A DNA stretch of 64,000 nucleotides from an uncultured Hyphomonas sp. (GTDB lineage: Bacteria; Pseudomonadota; Alphaproteobacteria; Caulobacterales; Hyphomonadaceae), in the NCBI RefSeq assembly GCF_963675305.1, contig NZ_OY776147.1, positions 2,170,001 through 2,234,000 of the forward strand, given 5' to 3'. The notes beneath the pieces are model-generated. The model saw nothing but the letters and a program-made list of their open reading frames with translations. It was not told the DNA's origin and searched no databases. Made by a program: the position numbers and the translations under genes. This document shows, one piece after another, positions 51,344 through 59,751 of the stretch (positions are counted from its first letter, which is position 1; every line of letters starts with the position of its first letter).

Positions 51344-52873
51344 ATCACCGACCTTGTTTTCATTCTGGGCGACCAGCTCTCGCCATCCATCTCTTCGCTG
51401 AAGGCCGCAAGCCGGGACACGGCGCGCATCCTGATGGCGGAAGTGATGGAAGAGGCATCCTATGTGCCGCACCACAAGAAGAAGATTGCCTTCCTGTTTT
51501 CCGCCATGCGCCACTTTGCCGAAAACCTTCGGGAAGATGGCTGGACGGTCGACTATGTGCAGCTGGACGATGACGGCAATTCCGGCAGTTTCACCGGCGA
51601 GCTGAATCGCGCCATCGGTCGCCACAGCGCAGACCGCATCCTCGTCACCGAGCCCGGCGAATGGCGCGTGCGGCAGGACATGGAAACATGGGCGGAGGAG
51701 ACCGGCCTGCCCGTCGACATCCTGGAAGACGACCGCTTCCTCTGTTCGCACGAAGACTTCCGCGGCTGGGCCGAGGGCCGCAAGGCATTGCGGATGGAGT
51801 ATTTCTATCGTGAGATGCGCCGCAAGACCGGCCTCCTCATGGAAGACGGGGAACCGGCGGGCGGCAAGTGGAACTATGACGCCGAAAACCGCAAGCCCGC
51901 CGAGGCGAGCCTGTTCATGCCGAAGCCGCACCACACAGAGACTGATCCGATCACGGAGGAGGTCCTCGCGCTGGTGGCGGACCGTTTCGCAGACAATTTC
52001 GGAGACCTGGAACCCTTCTGGTTTGCTGTCACCCGCGAAGAGGCCGAAGCCGCGCGGGCCCACTTTATCGCCGAGGCGCTGCCGGATTTCGGGGATTATC
52101 AGGATGCGATGCTGGCCGGGGAGAAGTTCCTGTACCATTCGCTCCTGTCCCTCTACATCAATGCCGGCCTGCTGGATCCGCTGGAAACCTGCCGCATGGC
52201 GGAAGAGGCATGGAAAGCGGGTGATGCGCCGCTGAATGCGGTCGAGGGGTTCATCCGGCAGATCATCGGCTGGCGCGAATATGTGCGCGGCATCTACTGG
52301 CTGAAAATGCCGGACTATGCAGGCCTCAACTTCTTCGGTTCCGACCGGCCCCTGCCGGACTTCTACTGGACCGGCGAAACGGACATGGCCTGCCTCCGCG
52401 CGGCGATTACGCAGACGAAGGAAGACGCCTATGCCCATCACATTCAGCGCCTGATGCTGACCGGCAATTTTGCCCTGCTGGCGGGCATCGATCCGAAAGC
52501 CGTGCATGAATGGTATCTCGCCGTTTATGCCGACGCCTATGAATGGGTGGAGCTGCCGAACACGCTGGGCATGAGTCAGTATGCGGACGGGGGCCTGCTT
52601 GGCACCAAGCCCTACGCGGCCGGCGGCAATTATATCAGCAAGATGTCGGACTATTGCGATGGCTGCCGGTATGACGTGAAGCAGAAGACAGGCCCGGACG
52701 CCTGCCCGTTCAATTCGCTCTACTGGGATTTCGTCAGTCGTAACGCAGACAAGCTCCGCAGCAATCCCCGCATGGCCCGCGTCTACTCCACCTGGGACCG
52801 GATGAAGGATGACCGGCGGGGCGAGTATCTGGAGACAGCCGCGGATTTCCTGGCCGCACTCGACGGCGAGTGA
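51344..52873 (+). CDS. FeS-type (6-4) photolyase/cryptochrome (FeS-BCP), start uncertain
   Basis: About 509 residues if counted from the ATC at 51344. The family repairs UV photoproducts or senses light with FAD and carries a 4Fe-4S cluster. Cluster ligands fit: a Cys in DMACLRAA, two in DYCDGC and one in PDACPFN; EGFIRQIIGWREYVRG lies by the FAD site. The Rossmann N-terminus VFILGDQLSPS is encoded at 51353-51385, yet the first canonical start in frame is ATG 51434, which would delete it. Upstream the frame has no ATG, GTG or TTG until a TAG at 51299, preceded by ATG 51260 in the same frame. So the start is either non-AUG or lost. An antisense neighbour encodes a DUF3833 lipoprotein. Confidence 0.85.
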   Translation: MTDLVFILGDQLSPSISSLKAASRDTARILMAEVMEEASYVPHHKKKIAFLFSAMRHFAENLREDGWTVDYVQLDDDGNSGSFTGELNRAIGRHSADRILVTEPGEWRVRQDMETWAEETGLPVDILEDDRFLCSHEDFRGWAEGRKALRMEYFYREMRRKTGLLMEDGEPAGGKWNYDAENRKPAEASLFMPKPHHTETDPITEEVLALVADRFADNFGDLEPFWFAVTREEAEAARAHFIAEALPDFGDYQDAMLAGEKFLYHSLLSLYINAGLLDPLETCRMAEEAWKAGDAPLNAVEGFIRQIIGWREYVRGIYWLKMPDYAGLNFFGSDRPLPDFYWTGETDMACLRAAITQTKEDAYAHHIQRLMLTGNFALLAGIDPKAVHEWYLAVYADAYEWVELPNTLGMSQYADGGLLGTKPYAAGGNYISKMSDYCDGCRYDVKQKTGPDACPFNSLYWDFVSRNADKLRSNPRMARVYSTWDRMKDDRRGEYLETAADFLAALDGE

Positions 52874-52894
52874 GGCCAGGAGTGTGCTGTCCGC

Positions 52895-54664
52895 TTAGAT
52901 GCCGAACAGGGCTTCGCTGCCTTCCAGGAAGGTCTGGCCGCCTTCGGTGATACCGGGGACGCGGCCCGGCGCTTCGGCGAGCGCGGTTTCTGCGAAGAAG
53001 CCGGCAAGGGCGAGGTTGCGGGCGCGGGTGGCCGTATCGCTGGAGCGGGCAGCCGTTGCAGCGCGCGTCAGGAAGTGGCCGCCGATCACGTCGCCTGCCA
53101 GCGCAAGATAAGCCGTCGCTCCGGCGAGCGCCTTGTCCTGATCGCGGTCCTTCATGGCCGTCAGCATCCAGTCGGTCGCTTCGCGCAGGGCGTCAGCCCC
53201 GGCGCGCAGGCGGTCGGCGATCTGGACAAGCTGCGGTTCGTTCGTGGCGCGGGCTTCGCGGATGGTCGCGTCGATGTCGCCAAGGATCAGACGCATGGAT
53301 TCGCCATTCGTGCCGGAGAGTTTGCGGCCAACAAGGTCGATCGCCTGAATGCCGTTCGTGCCCTCATAGATCGGAGCGATACGGGCGTCGCGGTAAAGCT
53401 GCGCCGCGAGCGTCTCATTCATGAAGCCCATGCCGCCATGGATCTGCAGGCCGAGGCTTGCGACATCGACGCCCATATCGGTGGACCATGCCTTGGCGAT
53501 CGGCGTCAGCAGGTCTTCGCGCAGCTTGGCCGCATGGCGCGCCTGCTCGTCCGTCGCCGCATCGGCAAGGTCGGCCGCAACACCGCAGGCGTAACAGATG
53601 GCGCGGGCCGCGGCGACGCGGGCGCGCATGGTCGTCAGGGTACGGCGTACATCGGCATGATGCAGGATCGGGGCGGGGCCATCGACGCCCTGCACTTTGC
53701 CCTGTTTGCGCTCCTGCGCGTATTCGAAGGCGGTCTGATAGGCCGCCTCGCCCACGGCCACGCCTTCAAGGCCGACATTCAGGCGCGCCGAGTTCATCAT
53801 CGTGAACATGCAGGCAAGGCCCTTGTTGGCTTCGCCGATCAGCCAGCCGGTCGCGCCGTCATATTCCATCACGCAGGTAGGGGAGGCGTGGATGCCGATC
53901 TTCTTCTCAAGACCGATACATTTCAGGCTGTTGCGTTCGCCGAGGCTGCCATCCGCATTGACGAGGAATTTCGGCACCAGGAACAGCGACACCCCGCGCG
54001 ACCCGGCCGGGGCATCCGGCAGGCGGGCGAGGACCAGGTGGATGATGTTCTCCGCAATGTCATGGTCGCCCCAGGTGATGAAGATCTTCTGGCCGGAAAT
54101 GGCGTAGGAGCCGTCTTCGTTCGGCACGGCCTTCGTCTTCAGCGCACCGACGTCGGAGCCGGCCTGCGGCTCGGTCAAATTCATCGTGCCGGTCCAGTTC
54201 CCGGCAACAAGGTTTGGCAGATAGGTCTGCTTCAGCGTGTCCGTGCCATGGTGCAGCAGCGCCTCGATGGCCCCGAAGCTCAGCAGCGGGCAGAGACCGA
54301 ACGACATGTTCGCGGCGTGGATCATCTCCATGACAGCCAGCGCGAGCGCCTTTGGCAGGCCCTGGCCGCCCCATTCCTCCGGCGCGGCAAGGCCCATCCA
54401 GCCGCCTTCACGGAACTGGGCATAGGCCTCGGCAAAGCCCGGCGCGGCCTTGACGCCGTCCTCGGTGAGCTGGGCCCCGGCCGCATCGCCCGGCTGGTTG
54501 AGCGGCGCCAGCACATCGCGCGCCAGCTTCCCGGCTTCTTCCAGAATCGGTGCGATCAGATCGGCATCATAAGCCTCGAAACCTGGCAGGCCTTCCAGCT
54601 TCGGCAGGCCGGCAACAGCCTGCAGCGTGAAAGCCATGTCGTGGATCGGGGCGTCATAGGCCAT
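52895..54664 (-). CDS. Acyl-CoA dehydrogenase with extended C-terminus (DmdC-like)
   Basis: 589 residues from ATG 54664, GGAGA at 7 nt. Flavoenzyme of acyl-CoA alpha-beta dehydrogenation. N-terminal helical domain (about 35-160; GWMGLAAPEEWGGQGLP), the beta domain with TMNLTEPQAGSDVGAL and ITWGDHDIAEN, and the C-terminal helices with LQIHGGMGFMNETLAAQLYRD and IYEGTNGIQAIDLVGRK, which supplies the catalytic Glu (YEGTNGI). A further 120-residue helical extension completes the roughly 590-residue subgroup that includes DmdC, the methylmercaptopropionyl-CoA dehydrogenase. A general fatty acyl substrate is equally possible. Divergent from the YceI gene. Confidence 0.93.
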   Translation of the reverse strand: MAYDAPIHDMAFTLQAVAGLPKLEGLPGFEAYDADLIAPILEEAGKLARDVLAPLNQPGDAAGAQLTEDGVKAAPGFAEAYAQFREGGWMGLAAPEEWGGQGLPKALALAVMEMIHAANMSFGLCPLLSFGAIEALLHHGTDTLKQTYLPNLVAGNWTGTMNLTEPQAGSDVGALKTKAVPNEDGSYAISGQKIFITWGDHDIAENIIHLVLARLPDAPAGSRGVSLFLVPKFLVNADGSLGERNSLKCIGLEKKIGIHASPTCVMEYDGATGWLIGEANKGLACMFTMMNSARLNVGLEGVAVGEAAYQTAFEYAQERKQGKVQGVDGPAPILHHADVRRTLTTMRARVAAARAICYACGVAADLADAATDEQARHAAKLREDLLTPIAKAWSTDMGVDVASLGLQIHGGMGFMNETLAAQLYRDARIAPIYEGTNGIQAIDLVGRKLSGTNGESMRLILGDIDATIREARATNEPQLVQIADRLRAGADALREATDWMLTAMKDRDQDKALAGATAYLALAGDVIGGHFLTRAATAARSSDTATRARNLALAGFFAETALAEAPGRVPGITEGGQTFLEGSEALFGI

Positions 54665-54783
54665 CAATTTGTCTCCGATAGTGCATAAGTGATATTGGGC
54701 GCAGGCTTTAGCGCACCTGTGGCGACTGTCCAGCGGCGCACTATACTGTGGGGCAACCTGAGCAACAAAAGGCACTAACACCC

Positions 54784-55509
54784 ATGCGCACATTCCTCCT
54801 TTCCGTTTCTGCAATTGCCCTCGCCGCCTGTGGCGCCCCGGCAACCAGCGAAGCCACGCCGGCCGCCCCGGAAACGGCCGTCGCTGAAACCACGGCAGGC
54901 CCGGCTGAAGCGCCTGCGCCGGAACTCGGCCCGGCCGGCCTCTATGATCTCGATCTCAGCCACGCCTCGCTGACCTGGAAGATCAGCCATTTCGGCCTGT
55001 CCAACTACACCGCCCGCTTCACCGGCATCTCCGGCACGCTGGACTTCGATCCGGAAGACCTGTCGGCCAGCCAGCTGGACATCACGGTCGATCCGACGTC
55101 TGTCGAGACCGATTACCCGTTTGATTTCAAGGCCGGCCATCCGGACAGCCCGTTCGACACGTTCGACCAGGAAATCTCCGAGAGTGAGACCTACTTCAAT
55201 TCCTCCGCCTTTCCGGAAATCACGTTCAAATCCACCGACGTCACCGCGACCGGCCCCAATACCGGCACTGTCACCGGCGACCTGACCTTCCGCGGTGTCA
55301 CCAAGCCGGTGACGCTGGACGTGACCTATAACGGCACCGCCAGCTTCCCGTGGGCACCGGATTCGCCGCGCCTGGGCTTCTCGGCGACCGGTTCGCTGAA
55401 GCGCTCCGATTTCGGCCTGGACTTCATGGTGCCGAACCTCGGCGACGAAGTGGACTTGCTGATTGAGGCAGAATTCGCGAAGCCTGCGGACGCCAGCGAA
55501 TCCGAATAA
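54784..55509 (+). CDS. YceI-family lipoprotein
   Basis: 241 residues from ATG 54784. Lipobox LAAC (Cys16) and an Ala/Pro/Glu-rich spacer (to about 55) lead to a complete YceI lipocalin-like domain (about 58-238): SHASLTWKISHFGLSNYTARF, DPTSVETDYPFDFKAG, FPEITFKSTDVT and DFGLDFMVPNLGDEVDLLIEAE. YceI proteins bind isoprenoid lipids such as polyprenyl diphosphates or quinone-like molecules in the periplasm. It is followed 10 nt later by a cytochrome b561-YceI fusion, the usual operon partner, pointing to quinone-linked redox at the membrane. Confidence 0.92.
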   Translation: MRTFLLSVSAIALAACGAPATSEATPAAPETAVAETTAGPAEAPAPELGPAGLYDLDLSHASLTWKISHFGLSNYTARFTGISGTLDFDPEDLSASQLDITVDPTSVETDYPFDFKAGHPDSPFDTFDQEISESETYFNSSAFPEITFKSTDVTATGPNTGTVTGDLTFRGVTKPVTLDVTYNGTASFPWAPDSPRLGFSATGSLKRSDFGLDFMVPNLGDEVDLLIEAEFAKPADASESE

Positions 55510-55519
55510 GGCCACACTC

Positions 55520-56716
55520 ATGCATGCACCATCCTCCAACCGGTACACAGTCGTCGCGATTCTCCTGCATTGGGCGATCGCGGCCCTGATCCTGTTCATG
55601 ATCTGGCTGGGGTGGAACATGGATGACAATGAAGCCCGCTTCCAGCTGCACAAATCGATCGGGATCGCGATCCTGTTCCTGAGTGTGGCGCGGGTGATGT
55701 GGCGGTGGCTGAACCCGCCGCCACCACTGCCAGACGATATGGCCCCTTGGGAGAAACGCCTCTCCCATGGGGTCCATATCGGCTTCTACGCCCTGATGAT
55801 CGGCCTGCCACTGCTGGGCTGGTTCCTGGTCTCCACATCCAAATTCCAGGTTTCGACCGTCCTTTTCGGCACAGTCAGCTGGCCCCACCTTCCGTTTACA
55901 GAAGGGCTGAGGGGCGGGACCCTGCACGAAATCGCGGAATTCCTGCACTCCAAGGGCGCCTGGGTGCTGATCGTTCTTCTGGGCCTGCATGTGGCAGGCG
56001 CGATCAAGCATGAACTCGCCGCCGAGCAAGGCGTGTTCAAGCGGATGATCCCCGGCCTGTTCGGCAGAGCCCATGCGCCCGGCCCGGCGCGGGGCTATGT
56101 CACCGCATTCGGCGCCGCGCTGCTCCTTTTCGCGATTATCGCCGCCGCGCCGCTGATGAAGTCTGCCCCGCCTGCACCGGCTGGCCCCGGCGTGACCGGC
56201 GCTGTCCCGGAAGAGACAAGCAATTGGGAGATCGATCCGGCAACCTCCGAAATCACCTTCTCCGGCACCTATCAGAACAAGCCCTTCTCCGGCACGTTCG
56301 CGCGCTGGGATGCGAATGTCCTGTTCGATCCGGAAGACCTGGAAGGCTCGGCTGTCGAGGTAAAAGTCTATCCCGCGACGGCCAGCACAGGCACCAAACT
56401 CTATGACGACACGCTGCAGGGCGGGGAATGGTTCGATACGAACACCTTCCCGGCTGCAAAGGTCAGCCTGCTCAATTTCGCGGCCTCGCCGGACGGCGGT
56501 TATACGGCGGAAGCCTCGCTGCTGGTCAAGGACACGGCCGTGAATGTGCCCTTCGATTTCAGCCTCATCATCGATGGCGACACGGCCAAGTTCGAGGGTA
56601 CGGCCACGCTTTCCCGCAAAGCGCTGAACCTCGGACAGCAATCGGACCCCGGCGCGGACTGGGTCGCCGATGAGGTCACGGTCACCGTCAAAGGCACCGC
56701 CACCCGCAAGGAATAA
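55520..56716 (+). CDS. Cytochrome b561-type membrane protein fused to a YceI domain
   Basis: 398 residues from ATG 55520. The N-terminal part (about 8-205) has four membrane helices with the bacterial b561 heme His residues: His17 (ILLHWAI), His44 (QLHKSIG), a His in SHGVHIGFYAL and one in LLGLHVAGAIKHE. A fifth helix near 195-215 links to a second YceI domain (about 235-398; WEIDPATSEITFSGTYQNKPFSGTF, split by a turn, then FDPEDLEGSAVEVKV). It probably passes electrons between membrane quinones and a lipid or quinone held by YceI. Operon with the preceding YceI lipoprotein. Confidence 0.92.
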   Translation: MHAPSSNRYTVVAILLHWAIAALILFMIWLGWNMDDNEARFQLHKSIGIAILFLSVARVMWRWLNPPPPLPDDMAPWEKRLSHGVHIGFYALMIGLPLLGWFLVSTSKFQVSTVLFGTVSWPHLPFTEGLRGGTLHEIAEFLHSKGAWVLIVLLGLHVAGAIKHELAAEQGVFKRMIPGLFGRAHAPGPARGYVTAFGAALLLFAIIAAAPLMKSAPPAPAGPGVTGAVPEETSNWEIDPATSEITFSGTYQNKPFSGTFARWDANVLFDPEDLEGSAVEVKVYPATASTGTKLYDDTLQGGEWFDTNTFPAAKVSLLNFAASPDGGYTAEASLLVKDTAVNVPFDFSLIIDGDTAKFEGTATLSRKALNLGQQSDPGADWVADEVTVTVKGTATRKE

Positions 56717-56764
56717 TGCGCCTGCGGCTTCCGGCCGGGCGGGACGGGTGGTAAGGCGCCCGTC

Positions 56765-57703
56765 ATGACCGCCATCGTGCCCATCCAGCCGGGAACGCTC
56801 AGCCTCGCCGCCATGCACCTTCGCGGCGGCGGGCTTGTCGCCATGCCGACCGAGACCGTCTACGGCCTCGCTTGCAACGCCGCCAATCCGGATGCCGTGG
56901 TGCGCCTTTACGAGGCCAAGGGCCGCCCGCGCTTCAACCCGCTGATCGCGCATGTCGCGAATATGGAGATGGCGGAGCAGGAGGCTGTCTTCTCGGATTC
57001 TGCCCGCGAGATTGCCGCAAAGTTCTGGCCGGGACCGCTGACCCTGGTGCTGCCTGTCGCAAAGACCGGCACCGTCAGCGACATTGCCCGTGCGGGCCTC
57101 GATACGATTGCCCTGCGCATGCCGGCCCATCCGGGCGCCCGGGCGCTGATCGAGACGTTCGGCAAGCCGCTGGTCGCCCCGTCTGCCAACCGGTCCGGCC
57201 ATGTCAGCCCGACAACCGCGCAGCACGTCAAAGAGGATCTGGACGGGAAGGTCGACCTGATCCTCGATGGTGGCCCGTGCGAGCGCGGCATCGAGTCGAC
57301 CATTGTCAGCTTTGTGGGCGAACACCCTGTCCTGCTCCGCGCCGGCGCGCTGGAGACGTCCGCGCTGGAAGCTGCCCTCGGCGCGCCACTCATCGCCCGT
57401 GAAGAAGCAGACGAAATCTCCGCTCCCGGACAACTTAAAAGCCACTATGCCCCGAATGCCCGCGTCCGCCTGAATGCCGACGCGCCGGAGCCGGGCGAGG
57501 GGTGGCTCGCCTTTGGTGACACGCCCTATTCCGGCCTGAACCTTTCCGAAGCCGGAGACCTGCGCGAAGCCGCAAAGAACCTCTTCGCCGCCCTGCGCAC
57601 GCTGGATACGCAGTTCGACCGGATTGCCGTTGCCCGCATCCCGGACGAAGGCCTCGGCGAAGCCATCAATGACCGCCTCGCCCGCGCAGCGCACCGGGAC
57701 TAG
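56765..57703 (+). CDS. tsaC: L-threonylcarbamoyladenylate synthase (Sua5/YrdC family)
   Basis: 312 residues, two-domain Sua5 form. It makes threonylcarbamoyl-AMP from threonine, bicarbonate and ATP for the t6A37 modification of tRNAs reading ANN codons. The YrdC domain (about 10-200) shows GGLVAMPTETVYGLACNA, EAKGRPRFNPLIAHV, FWPGPLTLVLP and PSANRSGHVSPTTAQHV; RGIESTIVSF follows. The C-terminal Sua5 domain starts with APGQLKSHYAPNARV (about 220). Ends 9 nt before the next gene, likely one operon with the PaiB-like protein and the FAD oxidase. Confidence 0.95.
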   Translation: MTAIVPIQPGTLSLAAMHLRGGGLVAMPTETVYGLACNAANPDAVVRLYEAKGRPRFNPLIAHVANMEMAEQEAVFSDSAREIAAKFWPGPLTLVLPVAKTGTVSDIARAGLDTIALRMPAHPGARALIETFGKPLVAPSANRSGHVSPTTAQHVKEDLDGKVDLILDGGPCERGIESTIVSFVGEHPVLLRAGALETSALEAALGAPLIAREEADEISAPGQLKSHYAPNARVRLNADAPEPGEGWLAFGDTPYSGLNLSEAGDLREAAKNLFAALRTLDTQFDRIAVARIPDEGLGEAINDRLARAAHRD

Positions 57704-57712
57704 GAGCAAGCC

Positions 57713-58348
57713 ATGCACCCTGCCCGGCTTTTCCACGAAACCGACCCGGCCATCCTGCGCCAGCGGATGATCGACAACCCGCTGGCCCTGATCACCGCGA
57801 TCAGCGATGGCAGGTCGATTGCTGCGCACGCACCGGTTCTTCCGCATGAAGAGGGCCTCTCCCCCGGGGGAGGGGGCCCTCCGACCCTGCGCTTTCACCT
57901 TTCCGCCGGCAATCCTGTGACGAAGGCCCTGTTGGACGGCAGCGAGGCGCTGGTCGTGTTCACCGGCATCGACGGCTATGTCTCGCCCGACTGGTACGGC
58001 ATCGACGATCAGGTGCCGACCTGGAACTATCTCTCGGTCGAGGCCGCCGGGCCGGTCACGCGGCTGGATGCGGCGGCGACCCGGCAGATGGTGGACGACC
58101 TTTCCGCGGTCTTCGAGGCAAAGCTGGCGCCGAAGCCAGTATGGACATCCGCCAAGATGACGCCCGCCCGGCTGGAGGCCCTGCTGCGCGGCATCGTGGC
58201 GTTCGAACTGGTGCCCACACGCTTCGAAGGCATCACCAAGCTCAGCCAGAACAAACCGCACGATGCCATGGCCCGCGTGGCCGATGCGCTGGATGCGACG
58301 GAAAGCGGCTTCGCGCTAGCCGCAGAAATGCGTAAACTGCTGCCATGA
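57713..58348 (+). CDS. PaiB-like FMN-binding protein
   Basis: 211 residues, ATG 57713 with AGGAG at 6 nt. PaiB proteins have a split-barrel FMN-binding fold and were named as negative regulators of sporulation and protease genes in Bacillus; their biochemical role elsewhere is unclear. Matching segments are SAGNPVTKALLDGSEALVVF, GYVSPDWYG, VPTWNYLSVEAAG and LVPTRFEGITKLSQNKP. A Gly/Pro-rich insertion, EEGLSPGGGGPP at about 45-57, is encoded by a long palindrome (57851-57881) and lies in a loop between strands, apparently a repeat inserted in frame. It overlaps the next gene by 4 nt (ATGA). Confidence 0.88.
   Translation: MHPARLFHETDPAILRQRMIDNPLALITAISDGRSIAAHAPVLPHEEGLSPGGGGPPTLRFHLSAGNPVTKALLDGSEALVVFTGIDGYVSPDWYGIDDQVPTWNYLSVEAAGPVTRLDAAATRQMVDDLSAVFEAKLAPKPVWTSAKMTPARLEALLRGIVAFELVPTRFEGITKLSQNKPHDAMARVADALDATESGFALAAEMRKLLP
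57851..57881. repeat. Palindromic repeat inserted in frame in the PaiB-like gene
   Basis: GAGGGCC (57851-57857) pairs with GGCCCTC (57875-57881), and inside it CTCCCCCGGGGGAG (57859-57872) is a perfect 14-base palindrome. The whole can fold into one GC hairpin. It encodes a low-complexity SPGGGG loop. Confidence 0.7.
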
Positions 58349-59751
58349 CCCAGACATTGCCCTCCGACTTCCTCGCCGCCCTCAAGGACACTCTCGGCCC
58401 GCAGGGCTGGACGCAGGACCCGGATGTCCTGTCTGAACATGCGCAGGCCTGGCGCGGCTTCATCAAGGGTGACACGCCCATCGTGGCAAAGCCCGCCAGC
58501 ACGGAAGAGGCCGCCGCGCTGGTCAAGCTGTGCGCAAAGCATCGCGTTGCGATCTGTCCGCAGGGCGGCAATACGGGCCTCGTCGATGCGGGCGTGCCGC
58601 ATGGCGAGATCTGCGTCTCGATGCGCCGCATGAACAAAGTACGCAGCGTGGACGTGTTCAACAATTCCATGGTGGTCGAGGCCGGCGCGCCGCTGGTGAC
58701 GGCGCAACAGGCGGCGGAAGACGTGAACCGCCTGTTCCCGCTGTCGCTCGGCTCTGAAGGCACGGCCACGATTGGCGGCCTGATCTCCACCAATGCAGGC
58801 GGCGTAAATGTGCTGCGCTATGGCATGATGCGTGACCTGCTGCTGGGCATGGAAGTCGTGCTACCATCCGGCGAGATCTGGAATGGTCTGTCGGGCCTGC
58901 GCAAGAACAATACGGGCTATGACCTGAAGCACCTCTTCGCTGGCGCCGAAGGCACGCTGGGCCTTGTCACCGCCGCGACGCTGAAACTCTTCCCGAAGGT
59001 GCAACGCGCCACGGCTTGGGTGACGGTGGAGACCACGCAGGACGTGATCGCGCTGCTGGCCCATGTGCGTGAAATGGCGGGCGACACGGTCACGAGTTTC
59101 GAGATGATCCCGGCCAATGCGGTCGAGATGGTGATTGCCGACATCGAAGGCACGCGCGACCCGCTGCCGTCGAACCTTGGCTGGCGCGTGCTGATGGAAG
59201 TGTCCTTCTCCGACGAGGCCATGGCCCGCAAGACGCTGGAGACGGCGCTGGAAAGCGCCTTCGAGAAAGGCCTGATCCAGGACGCGGCCATCGCCGAGAG
59301 CCTCGCCCAGGCGAAAGCCATGTGGATGGTGCGCGAGACGATCCCGCTATCCAAACGCGCCTATGGCAACTCGCTGAACCAGGACATCTCCGTGCCGGTC
59401 AGCAAGATCCCGTCCTTCATGGAAACCTGCAATGCCCGCATCGTGGACAAGCTGCCGACGGCAGACTTCGTGATCTTCGGCCATGTCGGCGACGGGAACC
59501 TGCATTACTCCGTGATCGAACCGCCGGAGAAGACCGGCCTGCGCGAGAATTTCGATGCGCTGACGCGGATTATCTATGACACGGTGATGGAGTTCGACGG
59601 CTCGATCTCTGCCGAGCATGGTGTTGGCCGCCTGAAGCGGGACGAGCTGGCCAACCTGCGCCCGCAGGCCGCAACGGACACAATGCGCGCCATCAAGAGG
59701 GCACTCGACCCGCAAAACATCATGAACCCGAACCGGGTCGTCAGCGTCTGA
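58345..59751 (+). CDS. FAD-linked oxidase (D-2-hydroxyacid dehydrogenase/GlcD type)
   Basis: 468 residues. PCMH-type FAD-binding domain (about 40-220) with ICPQGGNTGLVDAGVPHGEI and GSEGTATIGGLISTNAGG, then FAGAEGTLGLVTAATLKLFPK; the C-terminal cap (about 225-465) ends in EHGVGRLKRDELANLRP followed by the usual LDPQNIMNPNRV. This is the family of D-lactate, glycolate and D-2-hydroxyglutarate dehydrogenases; the HVGDGNLHYSVI motif supplies the metal/substrate His. It starts inside the preceding gene (ATGA) and overlaps the 3' end of the convergent beta-lactamase-family gene by 11 nt. Confidence 0.94.
   Translation: MTQTLPSDFLAALKDTLGPQGWTQDPDVLSEHAQAWRGFIKGDTPIVAKPASTEEAAALVKLCAKHRVAICPQGGNTGLVDAGVPHGEICVSMRRMNKVRSVDVFNNSMVVEAGAPLVTAQQAAEDVNRLFPLSLGSEGTATIGGLISTNAGGVNVLRYGMMRDLLLGMEVVLPSGEIWNGLSGLRKNNTGYDLKHLFAGAEGTLGLVTAATLKLFPKVQRATAWVTVETTQDVIALLAHVREMAGDTVTSFEMIPANAVEMVIADIEGTRDPLPSNLGWRVLMEVSFSDEAMARKTLETALESAFEKGLIQDAAIAESLAQAKAMWMVRETIPLSKRAYGNSLNQDISVPVSKIPSFMETCNARIVDKLPTADFVIFGHVGDGNLHYSVIEPPEKTGLRENFDALTRIIYDTVMEFDGSISAEHGVGRLKRDELANLRPQAATDTMRAIKRALDPQNIMNPNRVVSV

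Noticed and set aside
51230..52507. N-terminal extension of the DUF3833 lipoprotein frame
   Set aside because: The minus frame remains open through the photolyase gene, but a lipoprotein signal at 51229 gives the natural start and the upstream part is antisense shadow.
55424..58261. A 945-codon open frame on the minus strand
   Set aside because: It runs antisense to cytochrome b561-YceI, tsaC and the PaiB-like gene, all with clear family motifs. Its translation is Arg/Gly/His-rich without domains, as expected for a shadow frame in GC-rich DNA.
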